Source: an uncultured Litoreibacter sp.
Lineage (GTDB): Bacteria > Pseudomonadota > Alphaproteobacteria > Rhodobacterales > Rhodobacteraceae
DNA length: 64,000 nt
NCBI GenBank assembly: GCA_947504205.1
Contig: CANNGL010000001.1
Span: 124,001-188,000 of the forward strand
Reading direction: 5' to 3'
Shown: positions 7,982 to 17,572 of the stretch, one piece after another
Position numbering within the stretch: position 1 is the stretch's first letter
Layout of the letters: the number at the start of each line of letters is the position of its first letter
Program-made: the position numbers and the translations under genes
Notes under the pieces: model-generated
Database searches by the model: none
Told to the model about the DNA's origin: nothing
What the model saw: the letters and a program-made list of their open reading frames with translations, nothing else

Positions 7982-10079
7982 CCCTGCGGGTAAGTCCGAA
8001 CCGCGGCGTGCTAAAAATCCTGTGCGGCTGGAGCGCTCAGGCGGCATCGCCACTATTGTCATCGACAATCCTCCTGTGAACGCCCTTGGGACGGCTGTCC
8101 GGCAGGGTATTTTCGTGGCCCTCGATTTGGCCGAGGCAGACGAAAGCACGAAAGCCATACTCATCGCGGCCAATGGTCGAACCTTCCCGGCTGGCGCGGA
8201 TATCACCGAGTTTGACCAACCCGCGCAGCCACCAGAACTTGGCAAGCTTTGCGACCGGATCGAAGCCTGCAGCAAGCCGGTGCTCGCAGCCTTGCATGGA
8301 ACGGTATTGGGGGGCGGGCTCGAGGTTGCAATGTCCGCGCATTACCGAATTGCAGCGCCGTCTACGAAGCTGGGACTTCCCGAGGTTAAACTGGGGATAT
8401 TGCCGGGGGCAGGGGGCACACAGCGCACACCACGTCTGGTCGGGATCGAACATGCCTATGGGTTGATCCAATCCGGCACGCCGATCTCGGCATCGCGGGC
8501 GCTTTCGATTGGCTTGATTGATGCCGTCGACGAGGATCCGCGTGGCGCTGCGCGAGCGCTTGCCGAAAGCGGCATGGACGTCCGACGCACTCAAGACAAC
8601 CGATCCAAATTGAGCAATGCGCATGAAGACATGGTTCTTCTGCAAGAACTTCGCGCTGGGCTGGATCAAATGCCCGGTCCACAACCGGCCACAGCCCGCA
8701 TAATTGATTGCGTGGAGGGCGCCCTTTTGCTGCCCTTCGAGATTGGCTGCGCACGCGAACGCGACGCCTTTGCCGAATGCGTTGCCTCACGGGACAGCCA
8801 AGCTCTGCGACACTTGTTTCTGTCGACACGCAAAGCAGCGAAGTTTCCGGAACTGCAGGGGGCCACGGCAAATACTCCTGAGCAGGTGGCTATTGTCGGA
8901 GGCGGGCTAATGGGTGCCGGCATCGCGTTGGCGTGCCTCAGGGCCGGCATTGCCACAACCGTGGTTGAGGATGGCGAGGCAGGGGTAACGGCGGCGCTTG
9001 ATCGCATTGGCGCTGCGCTACAGCGCTCGATCGCAAAAGGAACGCTCTCTGAAGATGCAGGCGCACATGCGCTGACCCAACTCAATCTGACCAGTCGGAT
9101 CACAGATATTTCGACGGCTGATATTGTCGTTGAAACAGTGTCCGAAGACCTGAACGCAAAGCGCGTTGTCCTCGAACAAATCGGACGCCATGCAAAAGAT
9201 GGTGCCGTTATTGCAACCAACAGCTCATATCTTGATCCCGCAGCACTCGCCGAAGCCACGGGCAGGCCGAACCACTTCGTGAATATTCACTTCTTTGCCC
9301 CGGCCCAGATCATGCCGTTGGTTGAGATTGGTGTCGCCCCCGACACGCACCCTACGGCCGTCGCAACAACCCATGCTCTTGCAAAGAAGTTGCGCAAAAC
9401 CCCAGTACGATCTGCGGCAACGCCGGGTCTCATCGTCAACCGGATTTTGATGCGGCTCAGATTGGTTGCCGATGCGATGCTCGAAGATGGCGCGACACCG
9501 AAGCAGATTGATCAGGCGATGCGCGGCTTTGGATTTCCTCTGGGGCCTTACGAAGTGCTCGACCGTTCGGGGCTCGATATTTCATATACAGCACGCCAGC
9601 GGCAGCCCCGCGATGCAAGTCAGCGTTACGTCGATATCGGCGACATAATGGTCAATCGCGGATGGCTGGGGCGCAAGGCCGGGCGTGGCTATTACATTTA
9701 TGACGAGGACAGGGAACGGCCGAACACCGATTTGTTGGCCATGCTGGACGAACTCAGAGCGCAGCGAGGGATTGTCCCTCGCCGGTTCAAGAACCAGGAA
9801 ATTCGAGATCGTATTTTTCTGGCTATCGTCAATGAAGCCGCCGTTTTGCTGGAGCAGGGCGTCGCCAGTCGGCCATCCGATATCGATGTTGCGCTGGTTT
9901 GTGGCCTAGCCTATCCGGATAAACGAGGTGGGCCGCTCCATGAGGCCGACCACGACACGCTGTTTGCAATCGCTCAACGAATTGAGGCTCTGGAAGCCGA
10001 GGATACTACGCTATGGCGTATGGCGCCGTTGGTGAAGCGTTTGGCGCGCGAGCGAGGGAAGTTCTCAGACCTGAATTGA
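7974..10079 (+). CDS. Multifunctional enoyl-CoA hydratase/3-hydroxyacyl-CoA dehydrogenase (FadJ/FadB-like)
   Basis: A 701-residue fusion. The N-terminal crotonase domain (about 10-200) has the oxyanion-hole G-A-D-I and the [10 protein letters not shown] and L-G-L-P-E-V-K motifs with both catalytic glutamates. The NAD-binding domain follows with G-G-G-L-M-G-A-G-I near residue 306, then the H-F-F-A-P catalytic histidine segment and two C-terminal helical repeats. It carries out hydration of enoyl-CoA and oxidation of 3-hydroxyacyl-CoA. The ATG at 7974 has AAGGAGA upstream and overlaps the kinase gene by 8 nt, so the two are coupled. It would take up the product of the neighbouring dehydrogenase/kinase pair. 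Confidence 0.92.
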   Translation: MDDPAGKSEPRRAKNPVRLERSGGIATIVIDNPPVNALGTAVRQGIFVALDLAEADESTKAILIAANGRTFPAGADITEFDQPAQPPELGKLCDRIEACSKPVLAALHGTVLGGGLEVAMSAHYRIAAPSTKLGLPEVKLGILPGAGGTQRTPRLVGIEHAYGLIQSGTPISASRALSIGLIDAVDEDPRGAARALAESGMDVRRTQDNRSKLSNAHEDMVLLQELRAGLDQMPGPQPATARIIDCVEGALLLPFEIGCARERDAFAECVASRDSQALRHLFLSTRKAAKFPELQGATANTPEQVAIVGGGLMGAGIALACLRAGIATTVVEDGEAGVTAALDRIGAALQRSIAKGTLSEDAGAHALTQLNLTSRITDISTADIVVETVSEDLNAKRVVLEQIGRHAKDGAVIATNSSYLDPAALAEATGRPNHFVNIHFFAPAQIMPLVEIGVAPDTHPTAVATTHALAKKLRKTPVRSAATPGLIVNRILMRLRLVADAMLEDGATPKQIDQAMRGFGFPLGPYEVLDRSGLDISYTARQRQPRDASQRYVDIGDIMVNRGWLGRKAGRGYYIYDEDRERPNTDLLAMLDELRAQRGIVPRRFKNQEIRDRIFLAIVNEAAVLLEQGVASRPSDIDVALVCGLAYPDKRGGPLHEADHDTLFAIAQRIEALEAEDTTLWRMAPLVKRLARERGKFSDLN

Positions 10080-10145
10080 CAGGTGGCTGTAAATTGAGCT
10101 TGCATTGTTGAAGATGGGTTGCCAAACTCACGCCATTCGCTGCCT

Positions 10146-10157
10146 GAATACGTATTC
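10146..10157. promoter_or_regulatory. Perfect 12-bp palindrome upstream of sugar ABC operon
   Basis: GAATACGTATTC is a perfect palindrome 73 nt before the start codon of the solute-binding-protein gene, in the only sizeable gap between two operons. It could be an operator, but no sugar-responsive regulator gene lies nearby. Confidence 0.35.
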
Positions 10158-10230
10158 CTAACGGAAAAACGCAGGAATTGCGCAACAAAGATTCTGGGTC
10201 GAGGGAGGCCCAATCAACTGGGAGACTAAC

Positions 10231-11484
10231 ATGAAACACTTTAAGCTGGCTTTGCTTTCGGCGACAGCCGTCGCAGCTTTTGCCACCACATCCTATGCCG
10301 ATGGTCACGCCAACTGCGGCATCGAAGCAGGGCGTGTGAGCATCGTGGGCAACGAATTCCCTGCGATCCAAACCATTGGCTCCGGCGCAAAAGCCTGTGC
10401 AAGCGACACTGTTGAAGTGAAGGCAAATCTGACGGCGGACCACCAGAAGATCAACGTTGCGGGCATGACCGGTAATCCTGCCGAATACACGACGGCCATC
10501 GTTGCCAACTCTTCCATCGTTGCGCTGATGAATGAAGACGTCATTCGTCCGCTTGATGATCTGGTGGCCAAGCATGGTGACGGCATCAAGCCCAACCAAT
10601 TGATCACCGTTGGCGGCAAAGTAATGGCCGTGGCCTTCATGGCGAACGCCCAGCATCTTGTGTATCGCGACGATATTCTCAAAGAGGCTGGCGTTGAGGT
10701 TCCCAAAACCTACGAAGACATGCTGGCTGCGGCGAAAGTCATTCGTGACAAGGGCATTCTTCAGAACCCTGTCGGCGGCGCCTACAAAGCTGGTTGGAAC
10801 CTCGCGCAGGAATTCAACAACATGTATATCGGCTATGGTGGCCAGTTCTTCAAAGACGGTTCGGCTGAAGTTTCGATCAACAACGAGCAGGGCGTGAAAG
10901 CGCTCGAGATGATGAAATCATTGTCCGAGTACATGAACCCTGACTTCCTGACCCATGACAGCAACGCGACATCTGCCGAATGGAAAGCGGGCAATGTAGC
11001 TCTGATGAACATGTGGGGCTCCCGCACAGGTGCGTTGGTTGATGCAGAAGGCACAGCGCCAGAAGTGATCGAACACACCTCGCTTGCCTCACCAATGACT
11101 GTTGGTGGCGGCTCGACTGCTGCTACGACACTTTGGTGGGATGGCTGGACAGTGGCCAAAAACATCTCTGACGAAGATGCAGAGGCAACCTTCCTCGCGA
11201 TGAAAGCCGCGATTGATCCGTCGATCCTGAATGAAACCACAACGCCACAGGCGGTTTGGCTGATTGATGGCTACGAACCGAGCCCACAATCCGCGGGTGT
11301 CTTCGGTGCAGTTGAAATGGCGGCGACGCCGTACCCGATGCTGCCATATCAGGGCCTTCTGCACACCGCTCTGGGTGCTGAGCTGGCCGACTTCATGCAA
11401 GGCAAGGAAAGTGCTGAACAAGCGCTGGCCGACGTGGAAGCAGCCTATACTGCTGCCGCCAAAGAAAACGGCTTCCTGCAGTAA
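10231..11484 (+). CDS. Sugar-type ABC transporter solute-binding protein
   Basis: A 417-residue periplasmic binding protein of the extracellular solute-binding family 1. A Sec signal peptide occupies about residues 1-23 (M-K-H-F-K then a hydrophobic run, cleavage near S-Y-A-D). Mature sequence contains many Trp/Gly-rich segments typical of carbohydrate binders (N-M-W-G-S-R; L-W-W-D-G-W-T). It opens a four-gene transporter operon with two permeases and an MsmK/UgpC-type ATPase. A 10-bp stem-loop follows the stop codon. No sugar enzyme is adjacent, so the ligand is open. Confidence 0.9.
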   Translation: MKHFKLALLSATAVAAFATTSYADGHANCGIEAGRVSIVGNEFPAIQTIGSGAKACASDTVEVKANLTADHQKINVAGMTGNPAEYTTAIVANSSIVALMNEDVIRPLDDLVAKHGDGIKPNQLITVGGKVMAVAFMANAQHLVYRDDILKEAGVEVPKTYEDMLAAAKVIRDKGILQNPVGGAYKAGWNLAQEFNNMYIGYGGQFFKDGSAEVSINNEQGVKALEMMKSLSEYMNPDFLTHDSNATSAEWKAGNVALMNMWGSRTGALVDAEGTAPEVIEHTSLASPMTVGGGSTAATTLWWDGWTVAKNISDEDAEATFLAMKAAIDPSILNETTTPQAVWLIDGYEPSPQSAGVFGAVEMAATPYPMLPYQGLLHTALGAELADFMQGKESAEQALADVEAAYTAAAKENGFLQ

Positions 11485-11503
11485 GCATAAGCCAAAAGAT
11501 ACA

Positions 11504-11531
11504 CTCAGGGGCGGGCTCGATCGCCCCTGAG
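11504..11531 (+). terminator. Intercistronic stem-loop after the solute-binding-protein gene
   Basis: A perfect 10-bp stem (11504-11513 with 11522-11531) around an 8-nt loop lies between the binding-protein stop and the permease start. No T tract follows. It is better read as an mRNA-stabilising or partial-termination hairpin that raises binding-protein output than as a full terminator. Confidence 0.7.
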
Positions 11532-11569
11532 ACGCGCTAGAACAAAAATAAGGCGCACCGGGGGGATCC

Positions 11570-12598
11570 ATGAAACACCGTACCTTCTTCTGGTTTTTTC
11601 TACCGAGCGGACTGGCGATGCTGTTGTTTATCGCCTTCCCCATAGTCTCGGTGCTGATCCAATCGGTTTATGCCCCGCATGAGGCGGTTCTGGTTACCGT
11701 CGAGAATTCCGGGCCTTTTGGGATCACCAAATCCACCTCGATTGATCAGGAAGCCACCGAGGCTTTACGCGCCGCTGAGCCGCTCGGGCGTTTTGTCGGG
11801 TCACAGATCTATTTCGACCGCGGCCATCTGGCGATCAATGAACTCGCCAGCCTGTGGCAAACAACCGAGACCTGGGGCGATTTCACGTCCCGCTTGGGCA
11901 ACCTGCCGTTTTATCGCGCCCTGTCCTTTACGCTGACTTATACCTTTACGACCGTGCCACTTCTGATGGCGCTCGGTTTCATGATTGCGCTTGCGGTAAA
12001 TACATTGCCCGGAGCGCTCAAGGGTCTCACGATCTTCTTCTCGCTTTTGCCGATGATCGTCACACCGATCATTGGTTCCTTGATCCTGTTCTGGATGATC
12101 GACAGTCGCGGCGTGATCGGATCCCTGCTGCAATACTTGGCCGATGATCCTAATCTGAGCCTCAAGGCCTCGACACCGCTGGTCTGGATTTCGATCATTG
12201 TCTACGGCATCTGGCATTCGGCCCCTTTCGCTTTCGTGGTGTTCTACGCGGGCCTTCAGACGCTGCCGCAGGACACGCTTGAGTCAGCGCAGATCGATGG
12301 CGCGACGCGGTGGCAACAAATTCGCTACGTCACCATTCCGCATCTGATGCCGCTCGTGACCTTCGTGGCGCTGATCAAGCTGATGGACAACTTCCGGGTC
12401 TTCGAAGAGATCGTGGGCTTCAACGCCGAGGCTCACGCGACCTCTCTCAGTTGGATCATCTTCAACGATCTGGGCGGTGAAACGCGCTTGCTGTCCTCGG
12501 CATCTGCCACCTCAGTTCTGACCATTATCGGCGTGGCAATCCTGTTGTCGCCGGTCCTTGTGCGCACGTGGCGCGACTTCAACGAGAAGAGCCACTAG
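11570..12598 (+). CDS. Sugar ABC transporter permease (MalF-like)
   Basis: A 342-residue membrane protein. TM1 lies at about residues 8-30, then a stretch of about 90 residues precedes the remaining helices, an enlarged first periplasmic region as in MalF-type permeases. The cytoplasmic EAA loop reads E-S-A-Q-I-D-G-A-T-R-W-Q near residues 237-248, the contact with the ATPase. The stop codon is directly followed by the ATG of the next permease, so the two are co-translated. A GGGGGGATCC ribosome site precedes the ATG. Confidence 0.9.
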   Translation: MKHRTFFWFFLPSGLAMLLFIAFPIVSVLIQSVYAPHEAVLVTVENSGPFGITKSTSIDQEATEALRAAEPLGRFVGSQIYFDRGHLAINELASLWQTTETWGDFTSRLGNLPFYRALSFTLTYTFTTVPLLMALGFMIALAVNTLPGALKGLTIFFSLLPMIVTPIIGSLILFWMIDSRGVIGSLLQYLADDPNLSLKASTPLVWISIIVYGIWHSAPFAFVVFYAGLQTLPQDTLESAQIDGATRWQQIRYVTIPHLMPLVTFVALIKLMDNFRVFEEIVGFNAEAHATSLSWIIFNDLGGETRLLSSASATSVLTIIGVAILLSPVLVRTWRDFNEKSH

Positions 12599-13477
12599 AT
12601 GTCCAAAGCTCAACGAAAATCACCCCTGCTGCGCGCCAGCCTGTCGCTGTTCATCATTATCTGGCTGATCATGGCGGCCTTCCCGTTCCTGTGGACCTTA
12701 TGGGGTTCGTTCAAGGTCGAGCTGGATTTTTTCTCGATCACCGATTGGACCGACGCGCTGACCGGCCCACGCACCGAGGCGACTTACGGCTCGCCCTTCA
12801 CCGGGGCAGGCTATGAGGGCGCATGGATTCAGGAAGAGTTCTGGCGTGCCGGCATCAACACCACACTGGTCTGCATATTCGTTGTCTGTACGTCTCTGAC
12901 CATCGGGACACTGGGTGGCTATGCGTTGTCACGGTCCGGGTTCAAATATGTCTTCTGGCTTCTGATTGCTGCTCTGATTTTCCGTGCCATGCCGCCGATC
13001 ACTTTGGTCGCGGGGTATCTGTTGCCGTTTTTCGAATGGAACCTCTGGGGCCACTTGGCCACAACTGTCATCGTTTTGGTGGCGATCAACCAACCTTTCA
13101 CGCTCTGGATGCTGCATTCCTTCTTCATGAAAATCCCGAAAGACCTCGATGAAAGCGCCATGGTTGATGGCTGCACGCGCTTTCAGGCTTTTCGGCATGT
13201 GATCATTCCCGTGATGTGGCCCGGCGTCATCACGACTGGCCTGTTTTCCTTCCTGTTGGCCTATAACGACTTCGCCGTCACAGCGATGCTGCTGTCGAAG
13301 GAAAACCAGACCATGGTCCCCAAAATCGCCAGCTTCCTTGGCACCACCCAGACCGAAGGCAACGTGATGTTTGCTGTCGCTGCGGTGGTCTCCGCGACCG
13401 CACCTCTCTTTGTGCTGGTCATGTTCTTCCAACGCCAAATCGTCAGCGGTCTGACCGCTGGTGCCGTGAAAGGATAA
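12599..13477 (+). CDS. Sugar ABC transporter permease (MalG-like)
   Basis: A 292-residue permease with six predicted helices; an extra periplasmic segment of about 55 residues lies between TM1 and TM2. The EAA motif is L-D-E-S-A-M-V-D-G-C-T-R near residues 182-193. It starts immediately after the upstream permease stop (TAGATG) and is followed after 3 nt by the ATPase gene. It pairs with the MalF-like permease to form the channel. Confidence 0.9.
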   Translation: MSKAQRKSPLLRASLSLFIIIWLIMAAFPFLWTLWGSFKVELDFFSITDWTDALTGPRTEATYGSPFTGAGYEGAWIQEEFWRAGINTTLVCIFVVCTSLTIGTLGGYALSRSGFKYVFWLLIAALIFRAMPPITLVAGYLLPFFEWNLWGHLATTVIVLVAINQPFTLWMLHSFFMKIPKDLDESAMVDGCTRFQAFRHVIIPVMWPGVITTGLFSFLLAYNDFAVTAMLLSKENQTMVPKIASFLGTTQTEGNVMFAVAAVVSATAPLFVLVMFFQRQIVSGLTAGAVKG

Positions 13478-13480
13478 CTC

Positions 13481-14524
13481 ATGGCTGAGATCGTCTTGAA
13501 AAATATTAACAAACGTTGGGGCGACTTCATTGGCGTGAAGGATTTCAACCTGACCATCGCGGACCGTGAATTTCTTGTTCTGCTGGGCCCATCCGGGTGC
13601 GGCAAGACCACGACCATGCGGATGATCGCGGGCCTTGAAGACCCCACCGAAGGCGAGATCTGGATCGGCGACAAGGTGGTCAACGACATGGAGCCCAAGG
13701 ACCGCGACATCTCAATGGTGTTCCAGTCCTACGGTCTTTATCCGAACATGAATGTCTACGAGAATATTCGCTTCCCCCTGAAGGTGCGGAAGATCCCGGA
13801 AAGCGAACACAAAGAACGCGTGATGCGCGCGTCCGGCATGGTCGAGCTTGATGACTTCCTGCATCGCAAGCCAGCGGCCCTGTCCGGTGGACAGCGTCAG
13901 CGGGTCGCTTTGGCCCGGGCCATCGTGCGCGAGCCCAACGCGTTCTTGATGGATGAACCGTTGTCGAACCTCGATGCGAAGCTGCGCGTCTCGACCCGCG
14001 CGCAGATCAAGAACCTGAGCCATGAATTGAAGGTGACGACGATCTACGTGACCCATGACCAGATCGAAGCCATGACGCTGGCGGATCGCGTGGTGGTGAT
14101 GGAAAAAGGGATCGTCCAGCAAGTGGGAACGCCAACCGACATCTACGACAACCCGGCCAACACCTTCGTTGCCGGCTTCATCGGCAACCCTGCCATGAAC
14201 TTGTTGGAAGGTGAGATTTCGGGCGGTGTATTCAAAGGAAAGAACATCGAAATCAAAGGACTGCCCTCGCAACACTCAGGCAAGGTCACCCTCGGATTCC
14301 GTGCGGAGGACGCGGCCATCGCCGCCAAAGGCGAGCTTCAAGCACCAGTCTATTCGATGGAACTGCTGGGGGATGCCACAATGGTTACGGTCAAGGCAGG
14401 CGGGGCTCTTGTTGCGGTGAAGGCCGACAAGGACTACCGCGCTGAAATCGGCGATCCGGTTGCTGCATCAATTCCGCCGACGATCTGCCATCTGTTTGAT
14501 GCGACGACTGGTGCCCGACTCTGA
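13481..14524 (+). CDS. ABC transporter ATP-binding protein (MsmK/UgpC type)
   Basis: A 347-residue nucleotide-binding subunit. Walker A G-P-S-G-C-G-K-T-T is at about residues 37-45, the Q-loop at V-F-Q-S-Y-G, signature L-S-G-G-Q-R-Q-R, Walker B F-L-M-D-E-P and H-loop V-T-H-D-Q. The C-terminal 110 residues form the OB-fold (TOBE) domain of carbohydrate importers. It ends the transporter operon; a GNAT gene overlaps its 3' end. Confidence 0.93.
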   Translation: MAEIVLKNINKRWGDFIGVKDFNLTIADREFLVLLGPSGCGKTTTMRMIAGLEDPTEGEIWIGDKVVNDMEPKDRDISMVFQSYGLYPNMNVYENIRFPLKVRKIPESEHKERVMRASGMVELDDFLHRKPAALSGGQRQRVALARAIVREPNAFLMDEPLSNLDAKLRVSTRAQIKNLSHELKVTTIYVTHDQIEAMTLADRVVVMEKGIVQQVGTPTDIYDNPANTFVAGFIGNPAMNLLEGEISGGVFKGKNIEIKGLPSQHSGKVTLGFRAEDAAIAAKGELQAPVYSMELLGDATMVTVKAGGALVAVKADKDYRAEIGDPVAASIPPTICHLFDATTGARL

Positions 14525-15017
14525 TCTGATCATCCGTCGCGCGACGCGACAGGGCCGACCGCAGGTCTGGGATTTGCTCCAGCCCGTGTTCCGAGCGGGC
14601 ACAACCTATGCCGTGGCACGGGATATCAGCCAAGAGGACGCCTTGAGAATGTGGTGCGATGCCCCGGCAGCGACCTATGTCGCGGAAGAGGGCGGGAAGA
14701 TATTGGGCACCTATTACATCAAGACGAACAATGCCGGTGGCGGCGCCCATGTTTGCAATTGCGGCTATATCACTGCGCACGCGGCACAGGGCAGGGGGAT
14801 CGCGCGGACAATGTGCCTGCATTCGCAAAGCGAGGCCCGCGCACTTGGCTATAAGGCCATGCAATATAATCTCGTGCTGAGTTCGAATGTCGGAGCCGTG
14901 GCGCTTTGGAAAAAGTTAGGATTTGCCGAAATTGGACGGCTGCCTAAGGCTTTTGATCACCCCGAGCAGGGACTGGTGGACGCTCTGGTTATGTATAAGT
15001 GGCTGGAGACTGAGTAG
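14499..15017 (+). CDS. GNAT-family N-acetyltransferase
   Basis: A 172-residue acetyltransferase with the GNAT acetyl-CoA loop A-A-Q-G-R-G-I-A-R in the middle and a C-terminal L-W-K-K-L-G-F-A-E-I-G segment typical of the family. The ATG at 14499 overlaps the ATPase gene by 26 nt; a GTG at 14511 would give a similar protein. The open frame extends to 14460, but the extra residues look like read-through of the ATPase gene. Substrate unknown; the overlap suggests co-expression with the transporter. Confidence 0.82.
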   Translation: MRRLVPDSDLIIRRATRQGRPQVWDLLQPVFRAGTTYAVARDISQEDALRMWCDAPAATYVAEEGGKILGTYYIKTNNAGGGAHVCNCGYITAHAAQGRGIARTMCLHSQSEARALGYKAMQYNLVLSSNVGAVALWKKLGFAEIGRLPKAFDHPEQGLVDALVMYKWLETE

Positions 15018-15098
15018 TCTAAGCCGCGTGTTATCTACCGGATGGCAGGATTTTCAGAGCCCTCTGTCGGCAACAAGTTGTCTGCCACTAAAACGGCG

Positions 15099-15314
15099 TC
15101 ACCCCAAAAGAATGCCAACAGCCACCATCATCAAACCGATAGCAGACAGGCAAAGCGCTGCCAGATTATAGGGGATGGTCGCCTGAAGGGTTGATCTTAG
15201 CGCCTCATCGGACAGTTTCGCGCGCCGCGCACGCGCAACTTTCACGATACACCAAAGCAGCAACGCAAGACCGGCCAAGGTCACGACTGCACCAAGGGGG
15301 ATCAGGGCTTGCAT
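15099..15314 (-). CDS. Small two-helix membrane protein, hypothetical
   Basis: A 71-residue protein with two clear hydrophobic helices (about 3-26 and 47-70) separated by a basic cytoplasmic loop (K-V-A-R-A-R-R-A-K). The same frame is open to 15647, but the ATG at 15314 gives a coherent small membrane protein and follows AGGAGAC in the minus direction. Divergent to the GapR gene. Function unknown. Confidence 0.62.
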   Translation of the reverse strand: MQALIPLGAVVTLAGLALLLWCIVKVARARRAKLSDEALRSTLQATIPYNLAALCLSAIGLMMVAVGILLG

Positions 15315-15446
15315 GGCTGTCTCCTGTGTTTGCCCAGCGCCTAACTTGGACGCGCGCGCTGCGCAAGTGGATCTGTGCTTGAAACACGCGCGCGGGCTTT
15401 GTATCGCTCGGGTCTTGATCTGATCGTCTGAAAGGAATCGCCTGAC

Positions 15447-15704
15447 ATGTCCGACACATCCTCTCCCGAGACTTACCGTGTAACCGCTGACGAATTGCGC
15501 CAGTTTGTCGAGCGCTTCGAGCGCCTGGAGATGGAAAAGAAAGACATTGCCGATCAGCAAAAAGAGGTGATGGCCGAAGCCAAGGGGCGGGGCTATGACA
15601 CGAAGGTTCTGCGCAAGCTGGTCACCATCAGACGACGCGACCCCCAAGAGATTTCGGAAGAAGAAGCGGTTCTGGAACTCTACAAGGAAGCGCTTGGAAT
15701 GTAA
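15447..15704 (+). CDS. GapR-like nucleoid protein (DUF2312)
   Basis: An 85-residue alpha-helical protein matching the GapR/DUF2312 family found almost only in Alphaproteobacteria. It has the coiled-coil core L-R-Q-F-V-E-R-F-E-R-L-E, the G-R-G-Y-D-T-K-V-L-R turn, and the basic R-R-R-D segment. Characterised GapR binds overtwisted, AT-rich DNA ahead of replication and transcription and assists topoisomerases. Length and domain are complete. Its presence supports the alphaproteobacterial assignment. Confidence 0.93.
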   Translation: MSDTSSPETYRVTADELRQFVERFERLEMEKKDIADQQKEVMAEAKGRGYDTKVLRKLVTIRRRDPQEISEEEAVLELYKEALGM

Positions 15705-15707
15705 GCG

Positions 15708-16583
15708 CTACGGCGCGATCAGGCGGACGCCCGGTAGCTTGGCAATCTGAGCGACGTCTTCGTCGTAGAGCGCGGTCAATTGCTCCACATAGGCACTTGT
15801 CCAGCCCGGTAGATCAATCTCCTGCTCGATCGCCTCTTCCTTGGCAAACTTGTCCAGAAACGCGGCTACGATCCGGCGCCGCTGTGTCTCATTTTGCGGT
15901 GGCCGATCCTCCAGATAAGCCTCCAGACGCGTCGCCCCCGCCTTGCTCATCAACGTGCCTAAAAAGTCGTTCTGACCGATCAGGGTCTGTGTCGGATCCA
16001 GACCCGCAATCTCTCGCAAGACTTCCGGCCAGATCAGGGGCGTATCTTCATTGCACCAAACCGTCACCGGGGCATCCGGCACTGCGTTTTTCAACCGGGT
16101 GAGCATATCTGACCAGCGCAGCGTCATCGGATCCAGACCATTGGACCAGGCAGAGAAATCAGGCTCCGAGACACGCTCAAACACACTGGGAACAAATGTC
16201 GCGGGGTCTCTGAGCGCGAGAAAGAACTCAACCTCATATTGAGAAAACAGGTTACGCAGCCGCGCTGATTTTCCCGAGGTGTGCGGGTAGATCAGGTTTT
16301 GTCCAACCGCGTTTCCGGCGGGCCCCAAAAAGCCTTCGTGGCTCAGAACAACCCGCGACGCGTCGTCCTCGTCCAACACGGCATCGAGGATGATTTCCTG
16401 TGTTTCGGCAGTCGCGACATCGTTGCGCAAGATTTTGAGGGTGTCGCGTATTACAGGGCGATACCGCTGCGGTTCGGGGACGACGATGCCGCCTTGTTTC
16501 AAAGCACCACGGTTTTTCAGGAGGCAATTGAGGAGATGGTCGTCATCAGTGGAATGAGCGCCGATATGGAGGGCGATTTGCAT
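15708..16583 (-). CDS. Hypothetical protein, sulfotransferase-like in appearance
   Basis: A 291-residue soluble protein without signal peptide or helices. The N-terminus (I-A-L-H-I-G-A-H-S-T-D-D-D) resembles the beta-strand and phosphate loop of P-loop sulfotransferase-like proteins, and L-A-L-R-D-P-A-T-F-V near residue 140 resembles the R-D-P motif of that fold, but the G-x-x-G-K-T-type loop is not standard. I would not assign an activity. It converges on the GapR gene with 3 nt between stops. Confidence 0.7.
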   Translation of the reverse strand: MQIALHIGAHSTDDDHLLNCLLKNRGALKQGGIVVPEPQRYRPVIRDTLKILRNDVATAETQEIILDAVLDEDDASRVVLSHEGFLGPAGNAVGQNLIYPHTSGKSARLRNLFSQYEVEFFLALRDPATFVPSVFERVSEPDFSAWSNGLDPMTLRWSDMLTRLKNAVPDAPVTVWCNEDTPLIWPEVLREIAGLDPTQTLIGQNDFLGTLMSKAGATRLEAYLEDRPPQNETQRRRIVAAFLDKFAKEEAIEQEIDLPGWTSAYVEQLTALYDEDVAQIAKLPGVRLIAP

Positions 16584-16780
16584 ATATGTGGAAACCAGCG
16601 CTTTGACTTTTCAAGCCCTCTCATACAGCGGCGTGGGTGTTCAGGCAAATCTGTTTCTAATGCCGCCGCGCAATCACGCCGCCTTGGGTCAACGGCCCTG
16701 TATGAGACCGCCAGTCAGTCACACTCGGCAAGAAATTGATCCCGGTTTCGCAGTTTGTTGCAATCGGAGCCGAACAAGGC

Positions 16781-16809
16781 TTGAAGTGCAGGCAAACTGT
16801 CGTTAAATC
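16781..16809 (+). promoter_or_regulatory. Probable promoter of tRNA-Thr
   Basis: TTGAAG (16781-16786) and TAAATC (16804-16809) are separated by 17 nt, and the tRNA starts 11 nt after the -10 box. This fits a sigma70-type promoter by position and spacing. Confidence 0.5.
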
Positions 16810-16819
16810 GCCCGTCAGT

Positions 16820-16895
16820 GCCCCTATAGCTCAGCTGGTAGAGCAACTGATTTGTAATCAGTAGGTCCGCGGTTCGAGTCCGTGTGGGGGCACCA
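16820..16895 (+). tRNA. tRNA-Thr (anticodon TGT)
   Basis: A 76-nt cloverleaf. The acceptor stem GCCCCTA pairs with TGGGGGC (one G-T), the D-loop contains AGCTGGTAGA, the anticodon stem ACTGA/TCAGT frames the loop TTTGTAA with anticodon TGT, and the T-loop is GGTTCGAGTCC. The discriminator A is followed by an encoded CCA. It reads ACA-type threonine codons. Confidence 0.97.
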
Positions 16896-17026
16896 TTCTC
16901 TCAATTTCAGATATTTTGAGCGCGCATCGTCGCGGGGTTGCCCGAAATCTGCGCGACGCAATTCCAGCGATGGTTTGCTTCGCCCATCGCAAAGCTCATT
17001 CATCATATTTTTCGAAGTGTCCGACT

Positions 17027-17395
17027 TTAAATCTTTGGGCCCAGTTGCTCGCCAGCAAGCATCCAGCGGCCGGACCGTCGCTCCAAAACGGCTGTACCTC
17101 GCCCTGATCCTGAGGCGTCGCGGCCCTGAAAGACGCCTGCCCAGAAGAAATCGAACATATATGCGGCGCTGTCTGGTGTTTGCAGCAGCCAGCGAACGTT
17201 CTCGATCCGATATGCTTCGTTTTTGATTGCGTCGAAGTTGCGCTCGTATGCGATCCGGATTGCATCTTTGCCCGCATGCAAAGAGCCATCGGAAAAGATC
17301 ACTACGGCCTCGTCACTGATCAGCGGCGCAACCGTCGTCCAATCTTGAGTTCCGAGGGCGGCTTCGTACTGCTTGATAAATTCGGTAGAGGACAA
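17027..17395 (-). CDS. SnoaL/NTF2-like (DUF4440) protein
   Basis: A 122-residue protein with the NTF2-like cone fold pattern: an N-terminal helix (Q-Y-E-A-A-L), A-V-V-I-F-S-D-G, the G-K-D-A-I-R-I helix and a C-terminal strand G-R-W-M-L-A-G-E-Q. Such proteins are small ligand binders or isomerases of unspecified substrate. I prefer the TTG start at 17395, which has AAGGGAG 8 nt upstream and gives the usual family length; an ATG at 17443 would add 16 residues. Confidence 0.72.
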   Translation of the reverse strand: MSSTEFIKQYEAALGTQDWTTVAPLISDEAVVIFSDGSLHAGKDAIRIAYERNFDAIKNEAYRIENVRWLLQTPDSAAYMFDFFWAGVFQGRDASGSGRGTAVLERRSGRWMLAGEQLGPKI

Positions 17396-17572
17396 AACGA
17401 TATCTCCCTTCGTGAGGTTGAAACCACATGCGTCTTGCAACATTTTCTGCCACGAAAACCAGATGTATTCAAAGCCATCATCCAACGAATTGGAGCACGC
17501 CATCAAGTGAATGGCTGCAGTTCAACTCAGAATTGTCGATGCCGCCTTATGTTCAGACGGACGGCCTTTTAT

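Noticed and set aside
16824-17006. Minus-strand 60-residue ORF ending in a H-T-D-S-N-R-G type peptide
   Set aside because: It is antisense to the tRNA-Thr. Such peptides are well-known false ORFs produced by tRNA sequences.
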